From positions 1 to 5,283 of the forward strand of contig JALNYR010000161.1 in the NCBI GenBank assembly GCA_023229725.1: DNA of 5,283 nucleotides, given 5' to 3'. The notes beneath the pieces are model-generated. The model did not search any database. It was given only the letters and a program-made list of their open reading frames with translations, and had not been told where the DNA came from. The stretch comes from Dehalococcoidia bacterium (GTDB lineage: Bacteria > Chloroflexota > Dehalococcoidia > GIF9 > AB-539-J10). Both the position numbers and the translations under genes were made by a program. This document shows positions 1 through 5,283 of the stretch, piece by piece (the first letter of the stretch is position 1; each line of letters starts with the position of its first letter).

Positions 1-242
1 ACGAAGTCGATGTTCTGGTTCAGCTCCTTGATTTGATACGTGAGCTGTTCCGAGTCACGCTGCACGGTCCTGACGTGTCCAGCCGCCGCGGCAGTGGCAT
101 CCTCAAGGTCCTCAAGCGCCTTCTCGAGGTCCCTGGCGTACTGCTTGACCGCCTCGATGGAGTTCAAGTCTATCGTCTTGTCCAGGAGTCTGTGTGCCGC
201 ACTCAATGCTGCGATTCGCGCCTTCTCAAATAGTCCTGCCAT
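1..242 (-). CDS. PspA/IM30-like coiled-coil protein, N-terminal part (runs off the window)
   Basis: Only the first 80 codons are present; the reading frame is open to the left edge. The protein starts MAGLFEKARIAAL, an amphipathic helix, followed by the LLDK motif (residues 19-22) and a DLNSIEAVKQYARDLEKALED stretch, then heptad-like helix to the edge (QLTYQIKELNQNIDF). This order (amphipathic membrane-binding helix, LLDK turn, long coiled coil) is that of PspA/IM30 (Vipp1-type) proteins, which bind stressed membranes from the cytoplasmic side and form oligomeric scaffolds. No signal peptide or membrane span is visible. The ATG at 242 is chosen because a perfect AAGGAGG lies 4 bases upstream. 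It lies 54 bases downstream of the TPM-domain gene on the same strand, so it is probably co-transcribed. The family call rests on pattern recognition of a short fragment; a generic coiled-coil protein is the alternative. Confidence 0.78.
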   Translation of the reverse strand, partial: MAGLFEKARIAALSAAHRLLDKTIDLNSIEAVKQYARDLEKALEDLEDATAAAAGHVRTVQRDSEQLTYQIKELNQNIDF

Positions 243-246
243 GTCT

Positions 247-253
247 CCTCCTT
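247..253 (-). promoter_or_regulatory. Shine-Dalgarno of the PspA-like gene
   Basis: AAGGAGG on the minus strand, 4 bases before the ATG at 242-240. It fixes the start codon and predicts efficient translation. The 404-residue gene upstream has the same motif at the same spacing. Confidence 0.85.
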
Positions 254-296
254 GTGCTATCCTGCTCCCGCCTCTATCTCACACGGGTCGCCCCGT

Positions 297-2657
297 CTAC
301 CAGCCCCTTGAGCCACCACCTCTGCTTCCACTGCTGCCGCCGCTCCTGCCGCCACCGCTGGACCTCCCCCCCGAACCCCAGCTCGTGGACCCGCCCCCGC
401 CTCGATGGCCTGAACTGCTCGGCCGCGAGCTGCTGCTCGGCCGCGAGCTGCTGCTCGGCCGTGAGCCCCACGGCCTCGTGCCTCCGGAGGACCACCCTCC
501 GGAGGGAAAGAGTATCGCCGGTACATTGACGCCCGCCGTGCCCGTACCCTGCTGAGGCCTCCCACCGCTGCTGTTCACATCCCTCTGGGCAAACGCATAC
601 GCTTCATCCGCCGCGGACAGGGCTCTCTCCGCGAGCGAGGCCTGTGTGCCGGCATCCACCGATGCCTCGGCCTGTCGCAGCGCCTCCGTGGCTTCGACGA
701 GGCGATTCCGGGCCTGGTCCTGCACGAACGGGTGACGTACCTGCACGAACCGGCTGACCATGGCCACCTTCGCCTGTGCATCCCGAAGGGCGCTTGCTGC
801 TCTAGCCCGCAGGCGCTCCGCGGCTTCATGTTCGTCCCGTGCCTGTATCAGAATCCGGTCGGCCGCTTCGTTCGCTTCCCGGGCCAGCTTGCAGACCCTG
901 AGGTAGTCCGGCTTCTCCTGCTTCAGTTCTTCTCTCGCCGTCTCGTTCATCGCTTCCGCGGCGCGCAGGTCATCCTCCAGGCTCTCGCGGATGTCGTCAT
1001 CGTACCGGCTGATGTACTCCCGGGCTTTCACCACGTCGGCCTGTGCCGCATCGATTTCGCCGGGAGCATCGCGTCGCGCCGCCATCAGGCTTGCCTCAAG
1101 CTCCGATATCGACGCCACGAGTGCGTCGGCTTCATCAAGCCAGGCGTTCCCGCCGGCCACGAGTTCGAGCGCCCTGTGCCACTCCTGCTCATCCATACCG
1201 ACGGCTATCCTGGCGTCATCGAGCGCATCCCGCGCCCAGTCGACCCGGTTCTCCGCTTCGGTGCCGTTGCCCCGGACGGGCATCCACGTGGTCTCCGCGT
1301 ACTCTCCGGACAACCTCTCGAACAAAGCCTTGCCCTGTTCGATGCGCTCCTTCACCTGTTCGATGCGCGTCGCGAGGGCCGGCACCGCCGCCCCGGCTTC
1401 CTGCTTCTTCTGCGGCAACTCCTCGGCCACCTCGACCGACCGCTGGACCTGGGCGCCGGCAAGGTCGACGTACTCGGCCCCCTCCCGGAATCGCTTCTTC
1501 GAGGCGAGGTCGTGAGCCATCGCGAGCGTGATGCGTCCCTTCGCCAGCAGGTCCGCGGGGTAGTCCGTGTCGAATCCGGCCCGGCTCAGCTCATCGTGCC
1601 TGATGACAGCCTTCTCCATAGCCGCATCGACCTCGGCCACGCGGACGGGGAAGCCGTCGACCGTCTGCTGAATGGTGCTGACCTGGCCTTCAATCCCCTT
1701 GATGGCTTCCCTGGCCTGGCGCAGGCTGTCCAGGATGCCGCGGAACTCCGGCTCAATCGCCCCCAACTCCGCCTCTCCGAGCTTCGGGTTCTCCGGGTCC
1801 GCCGCACTGTGCGAAAGCTCACTGTATCTCTGCGAACTTATGTCAACCAACCGTCGTGCTTCCGCCAATCCGTTGCGGAGCGGCGCAGCTTCTTCCGGCG
1901 CCACCCTGTTCGCCGTCACATCAACCTTGATATCCAGCATCTGCGCTGCTTCAATCAGCTCGTTGATGCCGGCTGCGGCGCCCTGTTTCGCCAGCAGGGC
2001 CTTCTGCCGGAGGCCCGCCCGCCTCGCCTGGCTCCTGCGGTGGCTGGTGAGGAAGATGAGTCCGATGATCACAGCAGTCATCGCCCCGAGTGCCAGCAGC
2101 ACCGCCGCTACTGTCGATATCCCCGAGCCCTGCGGCACCACCTGGCCGGGACCACCCTCTTCGATGAGCCGCCCTATCTCGTCCAGTCCCGCGACCACAC
2201 CGCCGGCGTAGTCGCCTTCGCTGAAAAGGGGATTCATCACATCGGCCTGCAGGTTGTTCCAGTTGTCGTCGAGGATCTCCTCCCAGTACTCACCATAGTA
2301 GAGCCCCGTCTGGCGACTCTGCAGGCAGACGATTATGACAATCAGGTTGTTCTTGCGGTTGCCGTCCGAGCCCAGCCAGGACGGGCTGCGTTGCTCCAGG
2401 TCCTCCTCGTAGAGGTCCAGGTTGCCGAAGCCGTTGTAGGAGAGGATAGTCCGAACGCGAACGTCGGCTCCCGTGGTCTGCAGCCACTCCGCAGCCGTCT
2501 GGACTTCGACGAGCCGCTCCTCGAAGATACCGGCTGCGTCAACGACCAGCAGCTTATCCTGGCTCTGGGCTGACGCTGCAGCGGGCCAGACGAGCAGACC
2601 GACGAGCATCAGGATGGAGGCGTGTGCGACGATGACTCTGCGCATGTTCGAGTCCAT
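297..2657 (-). CDS. TPM-domain (YgcG/DUF477-like) membrane protein with helical-repeat cytoplasmic arm and Gly/Ser/Arg tail
   Basis: A 786-residue protein. Residues 1-30 are a signal peptide (RR at 6-7, hydrophobic core, AAASA-Q cleavage site). Residues 35-167 resemble a TPM domain: VVDAAGIF near the start, a KNNLIVIIV strand at 102-110, LYYGEYWEEIL, and FSEGDYAGGVVAGLDEI at the end. A single membrane span (about 181-203) is followed by SHRRSQARR, predicting an outside TPM domain and a cytoplasmic C-terminal part. Residues 208-690 are almost all charged helix, with repeated three-helix-like units. Residues 697-786 are Gly/Ser/Arg rich, contain RPSSSS repeats and end GGSRGW, reminiscent of tails seen on TPM proteins. 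TPM domains have been linked to thylakoid repair and phosphatase-like activity in plants; the bacterial role is poorly known. The frame also opens at a TTG at 2699, but the ATG at 2657 has a weak AGGCGGG before it and gives a proper signal peptide; the ATG at 2645 is a third option. No function beyond a membrane-associated role can be assigned. Confidence 0.87.
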   Translation of the reverse strand: MDSNMRRVIVAHASILMLVGLLVWPAAASAQSQDKLLVVDAAGIFEERLVEVQTAAEWLQTTGADVRVRTILSYNGFGNLDLYEEDLEQRSPSWLGSDGNRKNNLIVIIVCLQSRQTGLYYGEYWEEILDDNWNNLQADVMNPLFSEGDYAGGVVAGLDEIGRLIEEGGPGQVVPQGSGISTVAAVLLALGAMTAVIIGLIFLTSHRRSQARRAGLRQKALLAKQGAAAGINELIEAAQMLDIKVDVTANRVAPEEAAPLRNGLAEARRLVDISSQRYSELSHSAADPENPKLGEAELGAIEPEFRGILDSLRQAREAIKGIEGQVSTIQQTVDGFPVRVAEVDAAMEKAVIRHDELSRAGFDTDYPADLLAKGRITLAMAHDLASKKRFREGAEYVDLAGAQVQRSVEVAEELPQKKQEAGAAVPALATRIEQVKERIEQGKALFERLSGEYAETTWMPVRGNGTEAENRVDWARDALDDARIAVGMDEQEWHRALELVAGGNAWLDEADALVASISELEASLMAARRDAPGEIDAAQADVVKAREYISRYDDDIRESLEDDLRAAEAMNETAREELKQEKPDYLRVCKLAREANEAADRILIQARDEHEAAERLRARAASALRDAQAKVAMVSRFVQVRHPFVQDQARNRLVEATEALRQAEASVDAGTQASLAERALSAADEAYAFAQRDVNSSGGRPQQGTGTAGVNVPAILFPSGGWSSGGTRPWGSRPSSSSRPSSSSRPSSSGHRGGGGSTSWGSGGRSSGGGRSGGSSGSRGGGSRGW
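415..465. repeat. 18-bp tandem repeat, about 2.8 copies, inside the TPM-protein tail
   Basis: The plus-strand unit CTGCTCGGCCGCGAGCTG recurs at 415, 433 and 451. The copies are nearly identical, with a C-to-T change in the third. Because 18 is a multiple of three, the repeat stays in frame and encodes RPSSSS units (residues 733-749) in the low-complexity tail. Gain or loss of units would change tail length without breaking the gene. Confidence 0.93.
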
Positions 2658-2723
2658 TATACAACCCGCCTGTTCCCGACCGGCCCGGTTGCAGGCCAAG
2701 GGGCAGCCGATGTCCGCCGGCGG

Positions 2724-3938
2724 CTACACGAGCAGCGATTCCAGCGGTGCCATGTCCTCGTAGAGCCTGTCCACCACGTCGTTCGCCTCGTCGAGGCGTG
2801 ACGCAATCCTGCCTATGGCGCCGTGCACGATGCCCTTCATCATATCGACGTCCTCCGGCTCAAGGACGGGAATCTTGCAGTGCGCCAGGTAGTCCTTCGT
2901 GACAAGCATCGACAGGACGGCCGAGGTCCCCTGAGTCAGGCCGACCTGTCTGACGGCATCGTGCAGGTCGTTGGTCATGAAGCTGACGCCGCCGCATTCC
3001 TGGCTGACGAGTCGAGCCAACTCGGCGACGACGCGAACCTTGTCCGACCCCGTCTCCGCCTTCTTGAGGTCCTCCGCCGTCCTGATGATGCTGTCCGCCA
3101 GGTCGACGGTCTTCCGTCTCAGCACCCCGTCGGTTCGCGGGAAGGCATCGTCGCGGAAGATGACGCGATAGCCAAGCTCGAGCGCCGAGTCGCGGAGCGC
3201 CTCGGCCACGACGATGTTATCGAGGTCTCTCTGACAGCGAACCAGGAACGTGGGCCGCTGAAGGCCGTCGGAGAAGGCCGGGGAGTACGCCTTGCCCTCG
3301 AGGACAATCGTCGGACAGCGCAGCATGCCGAGCTTCCCCATGAGCACGCGCTTGGAGCCCAGCGCCACATTGCCTTCCAGGTCCTCGTTCGGTCCGATTC
3401 CGCCTGAGGATGCGTTCACCGTTGCCATGACGGAGGTGTCGACGCCGTCGAGCTGCACCAACATGCCGCCGATGAGCCCGCTGTTGGTTGCCACGCTCTC
3501 CGAGGTGAGATGGAACCTGCCCGGAGCCTTCTTCCGGAACGTGTCGATGACGGAGTTCGCGAGGGCCGCGGCCAGGGCCACCGGAGTCTCCAGCACTCCC
3601 TGCCCGTACATCCTGCCGAGAGCCTCTATGGCGACCGCCTGGCAGAGCAGTGCGTCGCGGCCAACGACGCCGTGAATCATGCGCGCTTCGGCGGGCGTGA
3701 TGCCGCGTCGCGGTGAGGACTGGCCGGTTCCGCCATCTACCGTGGTTACCCTGATGGTGTTGCGGTCGGGGTCGACGTCCAGCGACGCCACGTGAGTATC
3801 GGCCTCGAGGGCGTCCCGGATGATGGCGGCGGCCACGGCGAAGCCGGCCGTGTCATCCTGAATAAGACCACCTGGACAGTGCGTGTGACCGATGCCGGCG
3901 TGCCCGGCAATGCCGAGCCGTGCAGTAGCTACGTACAT
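2724..3938 (-). CDS. Hypothetical 404-residue protein with Gly/His-rich N-terminus
   Basis: I do not recognise this family with confidence. The protein has no signal peptide or clear membrane span and looks like a soluble cytoplasmic alpha/beta protein. Its most ordered-looking motifs are GIAGHAGIGHTHCPGG (9-24) followed by QDDTAGFAV, the segment SSGGIGPNEDLEGN (177-190), EGKAYSPAFSDGL (214-226), and DDAFPR (263-268). The part after about 365 is helical and charged. The motif density and balanced composition argue for a real, folded protein rather than a chance frame. The start at 3938 is set by AAGGAGG 4 bases upstream; an adjacent ATG at 3941 would leave only 1 base. The frame also opens as far back as a TTG at 4100, but that extension has no such signal and would run into the serC promoter. 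The gene is divergent from serC and 66 bases upstream of the TPM gene on the same strand, so it likely heads that transcription unit. An enzyme or a metal- or nucleotide-binding protein is possible, but no activity is assigned. Confidence 0.85.
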   Translation of the reverse strand: MYVATARLGIAGHAGIGHTHCPGGLIQDDTAGFAVAAAIIRDALEADTHVASLDVDPDRNTIRVTTVDGGTGQSSPRRGITPAEARMIHGVVGRDALLCQAVAIEALGRMYGQGVLETPVALAAALANSVIDTFRKKAPGRFHLTSESVATNSGLIGGMLVQLDGVDTSVMATVNASSGGIGPNEDLEGNVALGSKRVLMGKLGMLRCPTIVLEGKAYSPAFSDGLQRPTFLVRCQRDLDNIVVAEALRDSALELGYRVIFRDDAFPRTDGVLRRKTVDLADSIIRTAEDLKKAETGSDKVRVVAELARLVSQECGGVSFMTNDLHDAVRQVGLTQGTSAVLSMLVTKDYLAHCKIPVLEPEDVDMMKGIVHGAIGRIASRLDEANDVVDRLYEDMAPLESLLV

Positions 3939-3942
3939 CATC

Positions 3943-3949
3943 CCTCCTT
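3943..3949 (-). promoter_or_regulatory. Shine-Dalgarno of the 404-residue gene
   Basis: AAGGAGG on the minus strand, 4 bases before the second of two adjacent ATG codons (3938-3936). The spacing favours this ATG over the first one at 3941-3939. Confidence 0.85.
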
Positions 3950-4071
3950 CGGTTCCGACTGGAGCATCCCGGGCTGCGGGAGCAGCGCTGCAGAGCGCAA
4001 CCAGCAGAGTATGCCACCCTGGATTTCCCCACGCCATGCCGACGGAAGGACAAGCCAGACCGTTCGCACTT

Positions 4072-4101
4072 TGGACAGCGACGGGCCCGCTGCAATACAA
4101 T
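4072..4101 (+). promoter_or_regulatory. Candidate sigma70-type promoter of serC
   Basis: The -35 candidate TGGACA (4072-4077, five of six consensus bases) and the -10 candidate TACAAT (4096-4101, five of six) are separated by 18 bases. This predicts transcription starting near 4108 and a leader of about 37 bases. The region is a local AT-rich island in GC-rich sequence. The prediction is by consensus only. Confidence 0.55.
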
Positions 4102-4134
4102 TAGGCCGCGTTTTCGGCGAAGATACACAGACGC

Positions 4135-4140
4135 GAGGAG
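4135..4140 (+). promoter_or_regulatory. Shine-Dalgarno of serC
   Basis: GAGGAG, 4 bases before the ATG at 4145. It supports that start, which also gives the usual SerC N-terminus. Confidence 0.75.
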
Positions 4141-4144
4141 ACAG

Positions 4145-5230
4145 ATGGTGACAAGAAACGTCAACTTCAACCCCGGGCCGGCCGCTCTGCCGCTTGAGGT
4201 TCTCAAGACCGTGCAGCAGGAACTCCTGGACTTTCAGGGCACCGGCATCTCGATCCTGGAGAGTTCTCACCGCTCCAAGGAATTCGAGGCAGTCAACGAC
4301 CAGACAATCGCGCTCGTCCGCGAGGTGCTCGGACTCGGCGCGGACTACCACGTGCTCTTCCTGGGCGGCGGCGCATCCACCCAGTTTGCGATGGTGCCAA
4401 TGAACTTCGTCGGCGACGGCCAGACCGCCGCCTACGTGGACACCGGCGAGTTCGCCTTCAAGGCAATGAAGGAATGCCAGAACATAGCCAAGGTGCACGT
4501 CGCGTTCTCCTCCAAAGAGGAGAAGTACCGCCGCGTACCCGCCATGAGCGAGATCAAGTACCCGCAGGATGCGGCGTACCTCCACATCTGCTCGAACAAT
4601 ACCATCGAAGGGACCCAGTTCCAGGAGTTCCCGAAGACCGGCAAGGTCCCGCTGATAGCCGACGTGTCTTCCGACATCGCCTCTCGACGGGTGGACTACA
4701 AGCAGTTCGCCCTGTTCTACGCAGGGGCACAGAAGAACCTCGGCCCGGCCGGCATCACGCTGGTGGCGATGCGCGATGAGTTCCTCGCGACCGCGAAGAA
4801 GGGGCTCCCCACCATCTTCAGCTACAAGACACACACCGACAGCAAGTCCCTGTACAACACGCCTCCGGTGTTCGGCGTCTACATCATGAAGCTGGTGCTG
4901 GAATGGATAAAGGGCAAGGGCGGCCTGGCCGGCATCGAGAAGATGAACGAGGCCAAGAAGAACCTGCTCTACGGCGCCATCGACGCCGCTCCTGACTTCT
5001 ACAAAGGCGCCGCCGACAAGGCCTGCCGCAGCTGGATGAACGTCACGATGCGCCTGCCCACCGAGGAGCTCGAAGCGAAGTTCGTGTCCGAGGCCAAGAA
5101 GCAGGGGTTGCTCGGTCTCAAGGGCCACCGCTCCGTCGGGGGCATCCGCTTCTCCATCTACAACGCGGTGTCTCTCGAGGACATCCAGAAGACGGTCGCC
5201 TTCATGGCCGCGTTCCGCAAGTCCGCCTGA
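4145..5230 (+). CDS. serC: Phosphoserine aminotransferase SerC
   Basis: SerC is a cytoplasmic, PLP-dependent enzyme that converts 3-phosphohydroxypyruvate and glutamate to phosphoserine and 2-oxoglutarate, the second step of serine synthesis; in some bacteria it also serves pyridoxine synthesis. At 361 residues it has the usual full length. The N-terminus has the NPGPAALP motif (9-16) and SHRSKEF (41-47) with the substrate-binding His-Arg pair. GGGAS (74-78) binds the cofactor phosphate, and T153 in NNTIEG and D173 in ADVSSD contact PLP. K197 in FYAGAQKNLGPAG is the Schiff-base lysine. YNTPP (237-241) supplies the neighbouring-subunit phosphate contact, and GHRSVGGIR (327-335) completes the substrate site. 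One deviation is F103 in DTGEFA, at the position of the PLP-stacking Trp of E. coli SerC (W102). All other key residues are intact. The gene is divergent from the hypothetical gene and is followed by a strong hairpin, so it is probably monocistronic. Confidence 0.98.
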   Translation: MVTRNVNFNPGPAALPLEVLKTVQQELLDFQGTGISILESSHRSKEFEAVNDQTIALVREVLGLGADYHVLFLGGGASTQFAMVPMNFVGDGQTAAYVDTGEFAFKAMKECQNIAKVHVAFSSKEEKYRRVPAMSEIKYPQDAAYLHICSNNTIEGTQFQEFPKTGKVPLIADVSSDIASRRVDYKQFALFYAGAQKNLGPAGITLVAMRDEFLATAKKGLPTIFSYKTHTDSKSLYNTPPVFGVYIMKLVLEWIKGKGGLAGIEKMNEAKKNLLYGAIDAAPDFYKGAADKACRSWMNVTMRLPTEELEAKFVSEAKKQGLLGLKGHRSVGGIRFSIYNAVSLEDIQKTVAFMAAFRKSA

Positions 5231-5251
5231 TACACGTCAGCCTGCGAGCCG

Positions 5252-5283
5252 AGAGGCCTTCCACCGCGAGGTGGGAGGCCTCT
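5252..5283 (+). terminator. Strong hairpin after serC, probable terminator (edge-truncated)
   Basis: AGAGGCCTTCCACC (5252-5265) pairs with GGTGGGAGGCCTCT (5270-5283) over 14 bp with a single U-G wobble. The loop is GCGA, a stable GNRA tetraloop. It begins 21 bases after the serC stop. The window ends exactly at the base of the stem, so the T-run expected of an intrinsic terminator cannot be seen. A bidirectional terminator or a dispersed hairpin repeat is also possible. Confidence 0.75.

Larger units (their letters stand above)
3939..4144. other. Divergent intergenic region between the 404-residue gene and serC
   Basis: This 206-base stretch separates two genes transcribed away from each other, so it should hold both promoters. 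The serC side has a credible promoter (4072-4101). On the other side I found only a weak extended -10-like TGGCATACT on the minus strand (plus 4009-4017) with no matching -35. There is a small GCTGC-GGGA-GCAGC hairpin (3973-3986) overlapping a GCAGCGCTGC palindrome (3982-3991), which could be an operator or chance in GC-rich DNA. No RNA gene or riboswitch is evident. Confidence 0.7.

Noticed and set aside
40..555. 171-codon plus-strand frame with proline-rich product (PPPLLPLLPPLLPPP)
   Set aside because: The proline runs are the reverse complement of the Gly/Ser/Arg codons in the tail of the TPM protein, and the frame also runs antisense across the PspA-like start.
732..2573. 613-codon open frame on the plus strand opposite the TPM-protein gene
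   Set aside because: It is antisense to a gene with clear domain structure and signal peptide, starts at GTG with no ribosome site, and its product is Arg/Leu/His/Pro-rich with no domain I recognise. Long antisense frames are common in GC-rich genes.
2679..2724. Short dyads ACCGGCCCGGT (2679-2689) and CCGCCGGCGG (2714-2723) between the first two minus-strand genes
   Set aside because: Arms of five bases with no or one-base loops cannot form a terminator, no T-run follows, and such palindromes arise by chance in GC-rich DNA.
4009..4017. Extended -10-like TGGCATACT on the minus strand as promoter of the three-gene unit
   Set aside because: Only four of six -10 bases match and no -35 is found at 16-18 bases; this is too weak to call.
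3939..4100. N-terminal extension of the 404-residue protein to a TTG at 4100
   Set aside because: The extension has no ribosome site and no conserved-looking motif, overlaps the serC promoter, and is made unnecessary by AAGGAGG before the ATG at 3938.
3938..5128. 396-codon open frame on the minus strand opposite serC
   Set aside because: It lies antisense to an unambiguous serC and its product is a low-information Leu/Val/Gly/His-rich sequence, so it is a compositional shadow.

Overview
The window comes from a GC-rich bacterium and carries four genes plus a small number of regulatory sites. Nothing in it fixes the lineage. An anaerobic or environmental high-GC phylum such as Chloroflexota would fit, but that is only a guess. 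I see no tRNA, rRNA, CRISPR array, insertion sequence or phage gene.

Layout. On the minus strand, read right to left, there are three co-oriented genes. The first encodes a 404-residue cytoplasmic-looking protein that I cannot assign (3938 to 2724). The second encodes a 786-residue membrane protein (2657 to 297). It has a signal peptide, a TPM-type (DUF477/YgcG-like) extracytoplasmic domain, one membrane span, about 480 residues of alpha-helical repeats and a Gly/Ser/Arg tail ending in Trp. The third encodes the first 80 residues of a PspA/IM30-like protein (242 down to the window edge). The gaps are 66 and 54 bases with no convincing terminator in either, so a single transcription unit is likely. 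On the plus strand, transcribed divergently from a 206-base intergenic region, is serC (4145 to 5230), encoding phosphoserine aminotransferase. It has a plausible sigma70-type promoter upstream and a strong GNRA-capped hairpin directly downstream, which ends at the window edge.

How the genes may work together. SerC is housekeeping serine biosynthesis and has no obvious functional tie to its neighbours. The minus-strand genes look like a membrane-associated module. A TPM sensor or enzyme-like domain outside the membrane is tied through one helix to a long helical-repeat cytoplasmic arm. The next gene encodes a coiled-coil membrane-stress protein of the PspA type, which would be available to that arm. 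The upstream 404-residue protein, with a conspicuous His/Cys/Asp-rich N-terminus, is the least understood component and the best candidate for something undescribed.
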